Shown here one piece after another: positions 1-9,012 of a stretch of DNA of 64,000 nucleotides. The stretch is from the NCBI GenBank assembly GCA_040772005.1, contig JAXGYZ010000014.1, positions 62,001 through 126,000 on the forward strand. The letters run 5' to 3'. Each line of letters begins with the position of its first letter. Positions within the stretch are counted from its first letter, which is position 1. This DNA is from MWBF01 sp040772005 (GTDB taxonomy: Bacteria; Chloroflexota; Anaerolineae; CG2-30-64-16). Under the pieces are notes generated by a model, which was not told the origin of the DNA, did not search any database, and worked only from the letters and a program-made list of their open reading frames with translations. The position numbers and the translations under genes are program-made.

Positions 1-240
1 GAAGACGTGAATGTCGGGGTGCGTCTCGTGGAACTGCTCCAGCATCTGTTGCGCCATGCCGGAGAAGTACTCGCTCTGCCAATCCTGGTACACCATCTGC
101 ACGATGCTGCTGCCGTGCGGGCCCAGCCCCATGCGCCGGGGCGTGCAGGCAGCCAGGGCCGCGCTGCCGAGCAGTGCGCCGCCCAGCCGCAGAAAAACCT
201 TGCGCGACATTTTCTTGCGCGAGCGGATAATCTCAACCAT
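1..240 (-). CDS. ABC transporter solute-binding lipoprotein, N-terminal part
   Basis: An 80-residue N-terminal fragment that runs off the left edge of the window. It begins MVEIIRSRKKMSRKVF, followed by a hydrophobic stretch and a lipobox LAAC (Cys at about residue 32), so the product should be exported and lipid-anchored. The segment after the lipobox (VQMVYQDWQSEYFSGMAQQM, then an EQFHETHPDIHV-like stretch) matches the usual start of family-1 sugar/polyamine-type binding proteins, where FxxxxPxIxV follows the first beta strand. A good sigma70-like promoter lies upstream on the same strand. The substrate cannot be told from this fragment. An internal ATG at codon 11 is an alternative start. 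Confidence 0.75.
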   Translation of the reverse strand, partial: MVEIIRSRKKMSRKVFLRLGGALLGSAALAACTPRRMGLGPHGSSIVQMVYQDWQSEYFSGMAQQMLEQFHETHPDIHVF

Positions 241-331
241 ATCGCCTCGTCCCTCGTCCCACTCGACCATACCCGTAAGCGGACATCGACTCGTCCGACG
301 CATATCCTCAGTTAGCAAAATCGTTGTGCAG

Positions 332-361
332 ATTATACACTTAAGCCCGTCATAGTTGCAA
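332..361 (-). promoter_or_regulatory. sigma70-type promoter for the solute-binding protein
   Basis: On the minus strand, a -35 TTGCAA (356-361) and a -10 TATAAT (332-337) are separated by 18 bases and point at the gene that starts at 240. The predicted leader is about 85 nt. Confidence 0.6.
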
Positions 362-431
362 CATGACGCAACGAGCGTAGAGAGATGGCCCGGCTTCACA
401 CCAGCAATTGTAGCCCGCAGGCGAAGGCGGC

Positions 432-459
432 TTGCGTATTGGTGCAATTATGGTACGAT
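432..459 (+). promoter_or_regulatory. sigma70-type promoter for the membrane protein gene
   Basis: TTGCGT (432-437), a 16-base spacer and TACGAT (454-459). It lies inside the longest possible reading frame, which starts at 385. This is one reason to prefer a start near 499-508 for the downstream gene. Confidence 0.45.
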
Positions 460-498
460 AGACGCGCAAGTAATTCCACCAAGTCGTCTGCGTGCAGG

Positions 499-1572
499 AT
501 GGAGCAGATGCGCACCGCAACTCCCGCCGTCCAGGTGGACATCCGGCCCTATCCGCCGAGTTGGCTGGACCGGCTGACAGAGCGCGTCGGTCGCGTCCGG
601 GGGCCTGCGTCGCTCCTATACGCGGCGGCAGGGCTGCTCGCCATCGCGCTCTTTGCTCTGAATGACTGGCTCCATACGGGTCACGGGCTGGGCAGCATCT
701 ACCCTTTCCACATCATCCTGGCGCTGGGGCCGGTCTATACGGTCGCATTCCTACATCTGCTCGACGCGCGGGCCGAGCGTGCCCTCCAACGCATGCGTAC
801 CCTGCTGGAATGTGATGACGTGGGCTATGAGGAGCTGCACTACCGGCTGACGACCCTACCCGCGGACAAGACGTTCCTGTGCAGCGTGGTCGGTGCTGCT
901 GTTGGGGCGGCAGCGGTGGCGTTGGAGCGGCTTGCCCTGCCGCAGGCGTTCCGGACATTTGTCTGGACGGATGGCCAGCACTACTTCATCGAGGCGTGGC
1001 TGGTGCTGACATGGTTCGTCTTCGGCGCACTGTTCTATCACACCTATCATCAACTCCGCCTGATCGGTCACATCTACATGGAGCATACGCGCATCGATAT
1101 TGACCAGGTGCAGCCGCTGTTTCACTTCTCGCGCGTAAGTGCCCTCACTGCTGTCGGGTTGCTGCTGCTGCCCTACGGGTGGTATGCGACCGTGCCGGGC
1201 CTGATCACCGATGCCGCGGGCATCGCTTTCGGCGTGCTATTCCCAGTTTTCGCGCTGGTGTCCTTCCTTTGGCCCCTCGTCGGCGCGCACAATCTCCTGG
1301 TAGATGCGAAGGACCGGGCCCTGGCGGAGAATGCGGCGGTCTTGCAGTACGTGCGCGGGCTGCTCTATGGGCAAACCGGGGGCGGGGACTTGGGCGATGC
1401 CAGCGCCTTGAACGATGCCCTGACCGCCCTGCGGGCTGAGCGCCAGGCCATTCTCACGAGCCCGACCTGGCCGTGGCAGCCTGGGACGCCGCGCGGAGTG
1501 GCCGCGGCGCTGCTTCTGCCGGTGGCGGTCTGGTTGATTCAGTGGGTGATCGAGCGGCTGCTTACGACGTGA
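499..1572 (+). CDS. multi-pass membrane protein of unknown function
   Basis: About 357 residues. I do not recognise a family. About six or seven hydrophobic segments are visible: the first near residues 30-50 (LLYAAAGLLAIALFAL), then IYPFHIILALGPVYTVAFL, a Gly/Ala-rich helix, IEAWLVLTWFVFGALFYH, a pair around LLLLPYGWYATVPG and FGVLFPVFALVSFLW, and a C-terminal helix (AAALLLPVAVWLIQWVI). The frame is open back to 385, but the extra N-terminus is polar and lies across a promoter-like sequence. I chose ATG 499; ATG 508 is equally possible and has GGAG upstream. Its last 11 bases overlap the 3' end of the convergent ABC exporter gene. Function is unknown. Confidence 0.6.
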   Translation: MEQMRTATPAVQVDIRPYPPSWLDRLTERVGRVRGPASLLYAAAGLLAIALFALNDWLHTGHGLGSIYPFHIILALGPVYTVAFLHLLDARAERALQRMRTLLECDDVGYEELHYRLTTLPADKTFLCSVVGAAVGAAAVALERLALPQAFRTFVWTDGQHYFIEAWLVLTWFVFGALFYHTYHQLRLIGHIYMEHTRIDIDQVQPLFHFSRVSALTAVGLLLLPYGWYATVPGLITDAAGIAFGVLFPVFALVSFLWPLVGAHNLLVDAKDRALAENAAVLQYVRGLLYGQTGGGDLGDASALNDALTALRAERQAILTSPTWPWQPGTPRGVAAALLLPVAVWLIQWVIERLLTT

Positions 1573-3409
1573 CTTTGGCTTGCTGAGGGGTGCGTTCTTC
1601 CACGAACTGCCGCTCGTACAGCTCGCGGTACAGGCCGCCCGCGGCCAGCAGGGCATCGTGTGCGCCGCGTTCCACGATCTGCCCGCCCTGCACCACGCAA
1701 ATCAGGTCCGCGTCGCGCACGGTGCTGAGGCGGTGCGCAATGATGACTGCGGTGCGGCCCTCCAGCAGTCGCTTCAGCGCGTCCTGGATCAGCGCCTCAG
1801 TGATGGTGTCCACGCTGGCGGTCGCCTCGTCGAGGATGAGGATACGCGGGTCGGCCAGCACCGCACGCGCGATGCAGATGAGCTGGCGCTGGCCCACGGA
1901 GAGATTGCTGCCGCCCTCCTGGATGACGGTCGCATAGCCATCCGGCAGTGCGCTGATGAACTCGTGCGCGTTCGCGAGTTGCGCGGCCGCGATGACCTCC
2001 GCCTCCGCCGCGTCGACGCGGCCGAAGCGGATGTTGTCGCCAAGCGTTCCGGAGAACAGGAACGGGTCCTGCGGCACCAGCCCCATCTGGCGGCGCAGCG
2101 AGCGCTGCTGCACCTCGCGCACGTCCAGCCCGTCGATCAACACCGCGCCGGTCTGGACATCGAAAAAGCGTGCGATGAGGCTGGCAATCGACGTCTTGCC
2201 GCCGCCAGTCGGTCCGACGAGCGCGACCGTCTGGCCCGGCTCGACCGTCAGGTTGACGTCGTGTAGCACGGTCTGGTCTTCCAGGTAGGCGAAAGACACA
2301 TCGCGCAACTCGATGCGGCCTGCGATGGGCGGCATCTCGATCGCGTCGGGCCGGTCGGCCACCGCAGGCTCCGTGTCCAGCAACTCCAGCACGCGTTCGC
2401 CGCCGGCCATTGCAGACTGGACCGTCGTGTAGAGTTGGCTGAGTTCCTGGATGGGCTGGAAGAAGCGCGAGACATAGGCCAGGAACGCGACCACCACGCC
2501 GAGGGTCAGCTCGTTTGCGGCCACGGCCTTGCCGCCGAACCACAAGACCACCGCGGTTGCGAGCATCCCCAGGAACTCCACGGTTGGCAGGAATACGAAG
2601 GAGAGCGACATCGCGTCGATGTGCGCGTCGCGGTTGGCCCGGTTGACTTCCTCGAAACGCTCATAGGACGCATTTTCCTGGGCAAACGCCTGGATTACAC
2701 GCATTGCCATGATGTTCTCGGCCAGGTCGCCGACCACTGCGGCCACGCGCGCCCGCGTGTTGCGAAAGGCGATCTGCGCCCGCCGCGTGAACAGCAGGGT
2801 AGCGAGCAGCATCAAGGGCAGCACGGCGAAGGCCAGCAGCGCCAGCCGCGGGCTCATCGACAGCATGACGCCGATGATGCCGAACAGCACCACGGTGTCT
2901 CCGATCAGTGTGACGAGGCCCTGCGATAGCAGGTCGTTGATGACGCCGACATCGCTGATGACGCGCGAGATGGTGACGCCGACGATGTGCGTGTCGTGAT
3001 AACCCAGATGCAGCTCTTGCAGGTGGCGGAACAGGTCTCCGCGCAGGCCGGACAGCACGCGCTGGCCCACCCACGACAGCAGGTACTGCTGGGCCGAGGA
3101 GGTCGCATACTGGGCCAGGAAGACGCCGGCCAGCAGCGCAGTCGTGCGAGTCAGACCCGGCAGGTCGCCTGCAGTAATGTCCTGGTCGATGGCGACCTTG
3201 ACCAGATAGGGCGCGGCCAGCGCGAGGCCGGAGGCGACCAGCATGAGTATGAGCGCAAGGCTCATGCGGCGCGCGTGCGGGCGCAGATAAGCGAGCAGCC
3301 GGACGAGGATGCGCCGGTCGAACCCGCGGCGCTCCAGCGGCTGGCCGAACCGCTCCAGCGCGCCCCCGGGCCCCATGCCGGGGCTGGATGAACCGATAGA
3401 GAAAGTCAC
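1562..3409 (-). CDS. ABC exporter half-transporter (permease-ATPase), consensus catalytic subunit
   Basis: 615 residues: a six-helix exporter membrane domain (about 40-340), then a nucleotide-binding domain. Visible motifs are Walker A GPTGGGKTS, Q-loop VPQDPFLF, a signature that reads LSVGQRQ instead of LSGGQ, Walker B ILILDEATAS with the catalytic Glu, and H-loop IIAHRLST with His. The start is a GTG with AGGA upstream. The gene lies downstream of a 122-residue membrane protein and a second half-transporter on the same strand. The altered signature here and the altered Walker B/H-loop of the partner fall in the same composite ATP site, the hallmark of heterodimeric exporters such as TM287/288. 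The substrate is unknown (lipid, peptide or drug). Confidence 0.93.
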   Translation of the reverse strand: MTFSIGSSSPGMGPGGALERFGQPLERRGFDRRILVRLLAYLRPHARRMSLALILMLVASGLALAAPYLVKVAIDQDITAGDLPGLTRTTALLAGVFLAQYATSSAQQYLLSWVGQRVLSGLRGDLFRHLQELHLGYHDTHIVGVTISRVISDVGVINDLLSQGLVTLIGDTVVLFGIIGVMLSMSPRLALLAFAVLPLMLLATLLFTRRAQIAFRNTRARVAAVVGDLAENIMAMRVIQAFAQENASYERFEEVNRANRDAHIDAMSLSFVFLPTVEFLGMLATAVVLWFGGKAVAANELTLGVVVAFLAYVSRFFQPIQELSQLYTTVQSAMAGGERVLELLDTEPAVADRPDAIEMPPIAGRIELRDVSFAYLEDQTVLHDVNLTVEPGQTVALVGPTGGGKTSIASLIARFFDVQTGAVLIDGLDVREVQQRSLRRQMGLVPQDPFLFSGTLGDNIRFGRVDAAEAEVIAAAQLANAHEFISALPDGYATVIQEGGSNLSVGQRQLICIARAVLADPRILILDEATASVDTITEALIQDALKRLLEGRTAVIIAHRLSTVRDADLICVVQGGQIVERGAHDALLAAGGLYRELYERQFVEERTPQQAKVTS

Positions 3410-3433
3410 CTTGATTTCCTTGATACTGCGTGA

Positions 3434-3802
3434 TTATCTGATTCTAGCTGCAACCGCAGAGATAACGATCAGCAGTATCCCTGTCAGTATGCCCAATATG
3501 ACCGTGCTCAGCGAACTGCTCAAGCTAACGATGAAGTCGGCGCGTTCGCTGCTGCTCATGTCGCGAAAGCTCTCTGAGCCGAGCGACCGGAAGGCGCCCG
3601 TCTGCTGACCGGCGGCATAGCGGGCAGATGCTCCCGCAATGATCATCAGAGAACCCGCAATGAAGAACGCATTGCTGTATGCGAGCGACGAATTCCATTT
3701 GTTGGCATAACCGATCGCTGCGATGATGGCCCCGATGACAGCGGTGAGCAAGATAGCTTTCGCAAACGTCTTGATGACTGCCAGGGTAATTGGCTGTCTC
3801 AT
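3434..3802 (-). CDS. small membrane protein between two ABC exporter genes
   Basis: 122 residues, unrecognised. There are three hydrophobic segments: near residues 12-32 (FAKAILLTAVIGAIIAAIGY), 43-60 (NAFFIAGSLMIIAGASARYA) and 94-118 (LSTVILGILTGILLIVISAV). A polar stretch rich in Ser/Arg separates the second and third. The start ATG has GGGAGAG 8 bases upstream. It sits 51 bases after the start-distal exporter gene and 24 bases before the other, so the three are probably one transcript. This suggests, but does not show, an accessory or lipoprotein-like role for the transporter. Confidence 0.65.
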   Translation of the reverse strand: MRQPITLAVIKTFAKAILLTAVIGAIIAAIGYANKWNSSLAYSNAFFIAGSLMIIAGASARYAAGQQTGAFRSLGSESFRDMSSSERADFIVSLSSSLSTVILGILTGILLIVISAVAARIR

Positions 3803-3853
3803 AGGGGCACTCTCTCCCTACAGACCACCTGCTGCTCTGCCGAGGTCATGCGG

Positions 3854-5791
3854 CTAGGATTCCATGCCCTCCGTCAGGACGGGGTTCTCCGAGACGGCTG
3901 CCTCGGGCCGCAATTGCCGGTGGTAGACCTCCGCGTACAAGCCGGACGTGCGCAGCAGTTCCTCGTGCGTGCCGCGCGCCGCGATACGGCCCCGTTCGAG
4001 CACGAGAATCAGGTCCGCCCGGCGCAGCGTGCTGAGGCGCTGCGCGATGACGAACGATGTCCGCCCTTCCATCAGCCGCGCGAGCGCCTGCTGGATGAGA
4101 TGCTCGGTCTCGGTGTCCACGCTGGCCGTGGCGTCATCGAGAATGAGAATACGCGGGTCCTTGAGCAGCGCGCGGGCAATGGCGACGCGCTGCTTTTGCC
4201 CGCCGGAGAGCGTGATGCCGCGCTCACCCACGTGAGTGTCGTAGCCGTCTGCGGTTGCCATGATGAACGCGTGCGCCTGGGCCGCGCGCGCCGCTGCGAT
4301 GATTTCCGCGTCAGTCGCGTCCGGCCGGCCGAATGCGATATTTTCCCGAATCGGCGCGGCGAACAGCAAGGTCTCCTGCAGCACGATGCCGACCTGGTCG
4401 CGCAGCGAGTTGAGCGTCACCCGGCGAATGTCATGGCCGTCGATGGTGATGCGTCCCTCGGTCGGATCGTAGAAGCGGGGGATGAGGTTGATGATCGTGG
4501 ACTTGCCGGAGCCGGTTGCGCCGAGCAGCGCAATAACCTGGCCGGGCCGCGCCTCGAAGCTCACATCGGACAGGACCTTGTGGCGGCGGAAATACGCAAA
4601 CGAGACGTTTTCGAAGCGCACGTGCCCTTGCACCGCAGGCAGCGGCACCGCGTCCGGGGCCTCGCGAATCTCGGACTCGGCATCGAGGATTTCGAAGATG
4701 CGTTCGCCGGCCGCTGCGGCCATCGCGAGCACCGGGATGATGTTCCCCACCCGGCGGATCGGTTGGATGAGCTGGCCCACGTAGGTCGAGAAGGCCACCA
4801 GCTCGCCCAGCGTCAGCCGCCCCTGGATGGCCAGCCAGCCGCCGAACCCGATGATGACCACGGTGCCGAAGTTCGCAATCAGGTTGAGCAGCGGTTCGTT
4901 GGCTGCCTGCAGCCGCGCCTGCCGGGCGGACAGATCGAACCACTTCTCGTTCTCCTGGTCGAACCGGGCAATCTCCGCCGGTTCCTGTGCGAAGGCCCGC
5001 ACGACCCGCGCGCCGCGCAGATTCTGCTCCAGCCGCGTGGTCAGCGTGGCGAGCTGCTGCTGGATGGTGAGTGAGAGCGGGCGCATCTGCTTGCCGAAGA
5101 CGAATGCCCGGTAACCGAGCAGTGGCACCGTCAGCAGTGCCAGCGCCGCGAGTCCGGGATTCATCCAGACCAGCATAATCGCCGTGCCCAGCGCCAGCAC
5201 GCCCCCCTCCGCGAGCCGGAGGATGGCGCGACCCGTCAGGAAGCGGATCCGCTCGACATCCTGGATGGCCCGCGAGAGCAACTGGCCGGTCTCGGAGCGG
5301 TCATGGAAGGAGAAGGAGAGGCCCGCCAGCTTGGCGTGGAGCGCGTTGCGCAGGTCGTAGGCCACGCTCTGCGACGCAGTTTCCGTCCAGCGGCCCTGGA
5401 AGTAGACCAGCACCCCGCGCAGCAGGGTCAGGCCCAGCAGCCCGGCTACTGCGCGCGCCAGCAGGCCGGTGTCCTGGCCGCCGATGCCGCGGTCGATGAT
5501 CCAGCGGATGAACTGCGGGATGGCAATCGCCAGCCCGGCGATGGCGAGCAGTGTAAGATAGGAGCCTGCGGTCAGACGCCAGTAAGGCCGGAGATAACCC
5601 AGCGCCCGCCAGATGATTGCCGTGCTGCTCGACGATCCAGCAGGTGACCCGTGCGCGGGCCGCCTGCTCACAGGTATAGCAGAACTAGTCACGAAGCTTG
5701 TTCCCAGTGCGAAGTATGCGAACGCGTTCCATTGTAACCGAGATACGCGTTTCGCCAAAGACAAGCCGGGCATGGGACAGGGCGAAGTCAT
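3854..5791 (-). CDS. ABC exporter half-transporter with degenerate ATP site
   Basis: 645 residues from the first ATG. Roughly the first 55 look unlike the family, so translation may begin later. The exporter membrane domain (about 60-370) is followed by a nucleotide-binding domain with Walker A GATGSGKST, Q-loop LQETLLF and signature LSGGQKQR. Two key residues differ: Walker B reads ILILDDATAS (Glu to Asp) and the H-loop reads VIAQRLST (His to Gln). These are the substitutions seen in the non-catalytic half of heterodimeric exporters, and the neighbour at 1562-3409 has the matching degenerate signature. It is probably the first gene of a three-gene unit. The substrate is unknown. Confidence 0.92.
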   Translation of the reverse strand: MTSPCPMPGLSLAKRVSRLQWNAFAYFALGTSFVTSSAIPVSRRPAHGSPAGSSSSTAIIWRALGYLRPYWRLTAGSYLTLLAIAGLAIAIPQFIRWIIDRGIGGQDTGLLARAVAGLLGLTLLRGVLVYFQGRWTETASQSVAYDLRNALHAKLAGLSFSFHDRSETGQLLSRAIQDVERIRFLTGRAILRLAEGGVLALGTAIMLVWMNPGLAALALLTVPLLGYRAFVFGKQMRPLSLTIQQQLATLTTRLEQNLRGARVVRAFAQEPAEIARFDQENEKWFDLSARQARLQAANEPLLNLIANFGTVVIIGFGGWLAIQGRLTLGELVAFSTYVGQLIQPIRRVGNIIPVLAMAAAAGERIFEILDAESEIREAPDAVPLPAVQGHVRFENVSFAYFRRHKVLSDVSFEARPGQVIALLGATGSGKSTIINLIPRFYDPTEGRITIDGHDIRRVTLNSLRDQVGIVLQETLLFAAPIRENIAFGRPDATDAEIIAAARAAQAHAFIMATADGYDTHVGERGITLSGGQKQRVAIARALLKDPRILILDDATASVDTETEHLIQQALARLMEGRTSFVIAQRLSTLRRADLILVLERGRIAARGTHEELLRTSGLYAEVYHRQLRPEAAVSENPVLTEGMES

Positions 5792-5808
5792 GTTGCAATC
5801 GGGCCTTC

Positions 5809-5922
5809 CACCTGGCAGTTGAAACTGCGGCTACCCCTACGAAACCGGCCTACGCCGGTTAGTTCCAGTCTGCGTAGGCAGACTTCGCAAGGGTAGCCGC
5901 AACTTCAGTTGCCAGGCGGGTT
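5809..5922. repeat. compound palindrome with two internal hairpins
   Basis: The outer arms CCTGGCA..TGAA..TGCGGCTACCC (5811-5836) and their inverse (5890-5917) pair with only a few mismatches. Between them sit two shorter hairpins, AACCGGCctacGCCGGTT and GTCTGCgtagGCAGAC. It does not look like a terminator, because it has no T-run. It resembles a non-autonomous repeat of the REP/MITE kind, placed next to the start of the ABC exporter gene. Confidence 0.7.
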
Positions 5923-5951
5923 CACCTGGCGCACTATGAAACCGCCCTGGG

Positions 5952-5983
5952 CATGGGACCCATGCACTGGGTGGGGTCCCATG
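5952..5983. terminator. inverted repeat downstream of the propeller gene
   Basis: CATGGGACC and GGTCCCATG form a 9-bp stem around a 14-nt loop. The pair sits about 50 bases past the stop of the minus-strand gene at 6031. There is no T-run, so intrinsic termination is uncertain. It may simply be another palindromic repeat. Confidence 0.35.
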
Positions 5984-6030
5984 ACCGGCCTATTGCTGCC
6001 AGGGTGTGCGCGGCCGGTCCCTACAGCAGC

Positions 6031-7038
6031 TTACTTGCCGACCTTCACGATATCATAGTCCGTGGTCGGGGTGACCGGCGTGCCGAAGCGCGCGTTTACC
6101 GCATAGAGCCATGTCCCGAACTGGGCGATGGTGGTCGGCACGCGGAAGTCAGGATCGGTGATGTAGCGCGTGACCATGCCGCTGTTGGAGGCCACATGCA
6201 GGTCGATGACCGCGATCTTGTTGAGCCGGTTCTGCACGACGTACAGGGTCTTGCCGGCCAGGAGGATGCCATCGCCGTTGGGCACGAGCCCATCATGGTC
6301 GCCGCCGGTGACCTCGAGGCGGTCCGCAATACCGGTCATCGGATCCACCGTAAACAGATAGCCGGTTGCGCTCTGCACGATGACGAGCAGCTTGCCGTTG
6401 GCCGTCGCATCGATGCCGTTGGCGTTGAAGCCCGCCACTTGCACATAGTCGCCGCCGAGCGGAATCACTTCCACGTTACCCGGCGCAGGCAGGCTGCCGC
6501 CCGGTCCCAGCGGGAGCCGGTAGAGCTCCGGCTGGTTCGAGTTGGTGAAGTAGGCAGCATTTCGTGTCACGACGACATCGTTGATGAACGATGGGGTCTT
6601 GGTCGTCAACTGATACTCAGCGAGCAGCGCGCCGGTTGAACCGTTGAAGATGAATGCCTTGCCGCTGGCATGGCCCGAGGCGAAGATGTAGTTGGTTCGC
6701 GCGTCGACCTTGATGCCGACGATAGAGCGGCCCGCCACACCCTCGACGAGGACAGCGCCTGTGCCGGTACGCAGGTCGCCCTTGTAGATGCCGCCATTTG
6801 CGAGCGAGCCGACGTAGAAGTCGGTCCCGCGGCCGGTCGCGATGCCTTCCGGCGCCCAGCCGTTCGGCAGCGGGATGTTCCCCGGAAAGGCAGGGGCAGC
6901 GTTGGCGGACAGTACGCTCGCCAGCAGGAGCGCGGCGATGGCCGCCAGCAGGAAGATCGCGCGCAGGCCCTGGCCCGCGACTTGCGCTGGCAGCGCCGCG
7001 GCGGTTGAATCCGTACGCGTGTCCAGTCTTTGTCTCAT
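6031..7038 (-). CDS. secreted SMP-30/gluconolactonase-like beta-propeller protein
   Basis: 335 residues. A long N-terminus contains the hydrophobic segment AIFLLAAIAALLLASVLSANA (about 28-48) ending in an Ala-x-Ala-like cleavage site. Repeated motifs of a six-bladed propeller follow: LPNGWAPEGIATGRGTDFYV, then GIKVDARTNYIFASGHASGK, then a FINDVVVTRNAAYFTNS stretch, and a GDGILLAGKTLYVV-type blade near the end. Such proteins are often called gluconolactonase/LRE-like, but most have no known substrate. An AAGGAG site lies 8 bases before the ATG. It follows the dipeptide-type permease gene by 127 bases on the same strand and could be its distal partner. Confidence 0.75.
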   Translation of the reverse strand: MRQRLDTRTDSTAAALPAQVAGQGLRAIFLLAAIAALLLASVLSANAAPAFPGNIPLPNGWAPEGIATGRGTDFYVGSLANGGIYKGDLRTGTGAVLVEGVAGRSIVGIKVDARTNYIFASGHASGKAFIFNGSTGALLAEYQLTTKTPSFINDVVVTRNAAYFTNSNQPELYRLPLGPGGSLPAPGNVEVIPLGGDYVQVAGFNANGIDATANGKLLVIVQSATGYLFTVDPMTGIADRLEVTGGDHDGLVPNGDGILLAGKTLYVVQNRLNKIAVIDLHVASNSGMVTRYITDPDFRVPTTIAQFGTWLYAVNARFGTPVTPTTDYDIVKVGK

Positions 7039-7165
7039 GGCTTTCGCTCCTTAGTATAGACTTTGTACGGAGTCTGCCACGAATAGGCCGCTGTTTCAGT
7101 GGGGAACGTTCCCTTGCGCAGATTCGCACAGCGTCGTGCGGGATGCTACTTGTCGCGGGGCGCTA

Positions 7166-8005
7166 TTACCCGGCCGTGAGAGGATCGACCGCGTCTCGCA
7201 CGGCGTCGCCCAGCATGAACAGCGCCAGCATCGTCACTCCGATGGCTAGCCCGGGGTAGAGCGCGATATGCGGTGCGCTGCGCAATGCTGCAAAGCCATC
7301 GCTGAGCATAAGCCCCCAACTCGGCGCTGGCGGCAACAAGCCCAAACCAAGAAAGCTCAAACCAGCTTCAGCCAGCATTGCGCCTGGGATCCCCATGGAG
7401 ACGGCCACCAACAAGGGGCCGGTCAGGTGTTGCATGATGTGGCGCAGCAGAATATCCCGGTCCGAAGCGCCGATGGACTGCGCTGCAATCACGAATCCCT
7501 CCTGCTTGATCTGCAACACCTGACCGCGCACCAATCGGGCGACCCCTGTCCAGGCAGTGAGGCCTAACGCCAGAAGGATGTTGCCGAAGCTGCGGCCGAT
7601 CACCGACATGAGTGTGATCAGGAACAGCATGGCCGGGAAAGCATAGAAGACATCGACGATTCGCATCAGGATCGCGTCGGTGTGCCTGCCGTAATAGCCC
7701 GCACAGATTCCAACCGAGGCGCCGATCAGCAACACCGGCACCTGGCTCAAAAAGCCGACCGCGAGCGAGATCCGCGCACCGAACATGAGGCGGCTGAGAA
7801 TATCGCGGCCTTGCTTGTCGGTCCCAAGCCAGTGCTGGCTGTTTGGGGGTTCGCGCACGTGATCGAAATCAGTATGCAGAGGATCGTACGGCGCCAGTAC
7901 GGGCGCAAGGATGGCGATCACGACGAGCACGGTGAGATAAGCCAGCGCCACCAGCGCGGCCTTGTCGCGACACAATCTTGTGATGATCCCTCGCGAGCGT
8001 CCCAT
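7166..8005 (-). CDS. ABC transporter permease, DppC/OppC type
   Basis: 279 residues with an N-terminal membrane helix (LVALAYLTVLVVIAILAPVLA). The OppC N-domain-like motif LGTDKQGRDILSRLMFGARISL follows, then the BPD permease domain with the EAA-loop region AAQSIGASDRDILLRHIMQHL, where the Gly binds the ATPase. The C-terminal helices include AGLSFLGLGLLPPAPSWGLML, a typical DppC stretch. A GAGGAG site lies 11 bases upstream. It is the last transporter gene of an operon with a binding protein and a DppB-type partner. No ATPase gene is in the operon, so it must share one encoded elsewhere. Confidence 0.93.
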   Translation of the reverse strand: MGRSRGIITRLCRDKAALVALAYLTVLVVIAILAPVLAPYDPLHTDFDHVREPPNSQHWLGTDKQGRDILSRLMFGARISLAVGFLSQVPVLLIGASVGICAGYYGRHTDAILMRIVDVFYAFPAMLFLITLMSVIGRSFGNILLALGLTAWTGVARLVRGQVLQIKQEGFVIAAQSIGASDRDILLRHIMQHLTGPLLVAVSMGIPGAMLAEAGLSFLGLGLLPPAPSWGLMLSDGFAALRSAPHIALYPGLAIGVTMLALFMLGDAVRDAVDPLTAG

Positions 8006-8068
8006 GCTGGATTTACTCCTCGATCAACGGGGGCATGCGGTTTCTGCATAAGGTCTGATCGGTCTCTT

Positions 8069-9010
8069 TCAGCCGCCAACGCCCAGCCGAATACGCGGGT
8101 CCATCATGCCATAAGCCAGATCGACCAGCAGGTTGAGTCCGATGATCAGACTGCCCGAAAGAAGCGCGCCGGCCATGATCAGCGGATAATCGCGATCTGC
8201 GGCCGCGTGGACGAAGGTCGCACCGAGGCCTGGTACATTGAAGATTGTCTCCACGAAAAACGAACCGGTCAGAAGGTGAGCGATCAGGGGGCCAGCCAGC
8301 GTGAGGACTGGCAGGAGCGCGTTCTTGAGGACGTGGCGGCCGAGCACCTGGTATGGATGCAGGCCTTTGGCGCGAGCGGTCCGTACGAAATCAGCCTGCA
8401 ACACTTCCAGCGTGCCGGCGCGGGTGAAGCGGATCACCGTGGCTAACGGACCCAGGGACAGCACACAAGCCGGGAGGATGACCCGGCTGAGAGATCCCCA
8501 CCCGGTTAGCGGCAGGAACTGCAGCTTCACCGAGAAGAGAACTACACACAGCGTCGCCACCACATAGACCGGCGTCGCTGCGCCCAGCGCTGCGATGGCA
8601 CGGACGAGATGATCGGCCGCGCTTCTGCGGTGAGTTGCCGCGGCGAGCCCCAACGGAATTCCCAGTCCCAGCGCCAGTGACATGGCTGCGAGGCCGAGCT
8701 GCATCGTGGCCGGCCAGGTGCGCGCGATGACCTGCCGCACGCGCTCGTTGCGGTAGGTATACGAAACGCCGAAATCACCCCGGACGATCCCGCCCAGCCA
8801 GTGCAGATACTGCGTTGGGACCGGCTGATCGAGTCCGTAGAGCCGGCGGTAGTGGTCGCGCATCTCCTGCGGCACGCGGGCCGCCTGGTCTGGATCATCC
8901 AGCCCGAACGGCCCGCCCGGCGTTGCCCTGGCAATGCCGAACGTGACCAGCGAGATGACCCAGAGGGTGAGAAGGGATTGCAGGACGCGACGGGAGATGT
9001 AGGTGAGCAT
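8069..9010 (-). CDS. ABC transporter permease, DppB/OppB type
   Basis: 313 residues with the DppB-family start (MLTYISRRVLQSLLTLWVIS). The N-terminal family motif includes DQPVPTQYLHWLGGIVRGDFGVSY. The EAA-loop region is RTARAKGLHPYQVLGRHVLKNALLPV, followed by the classic VETIFNVPGLG and DYPLIMAGALL segments. The ATG lies 2 bases after the stop of the binding-protein gene, so translation is coupled. It should form the membrane pore with the DppC-type protein, importing peptides or another SBP5-family ligand such as an oligosaccharide. Confidence 0.94.
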   Translation of the reverse strand: MLTYISRRVLQSLLTLWVISLVTFGIARATPGGPFGLDDPDQAARVPQEMRDHYRRLYGLDQPVPTQYLHWLGGIVRGDFGVSYTYRNERVRQVIARTWPATMQLGLAAMSLALGLGIPLGLAAATHRRSAADHLVRAIAALGAATPVYVVATLCVVLFSVKLQFLPLTGWGSLSRVILPACVLSLGPLATVIRFTRAGTLEVLQADFVRTARAKGLHPYQVLGRHVLKNALLPVLTLAGPLIAHLLTGSFFVETIFNVPGLGATFVHAAADRDYPLIMAGALLSGSLIIGLNLLVDLAYGMMDPRIRLGVGG

Positions 9011-9012
9011 GC

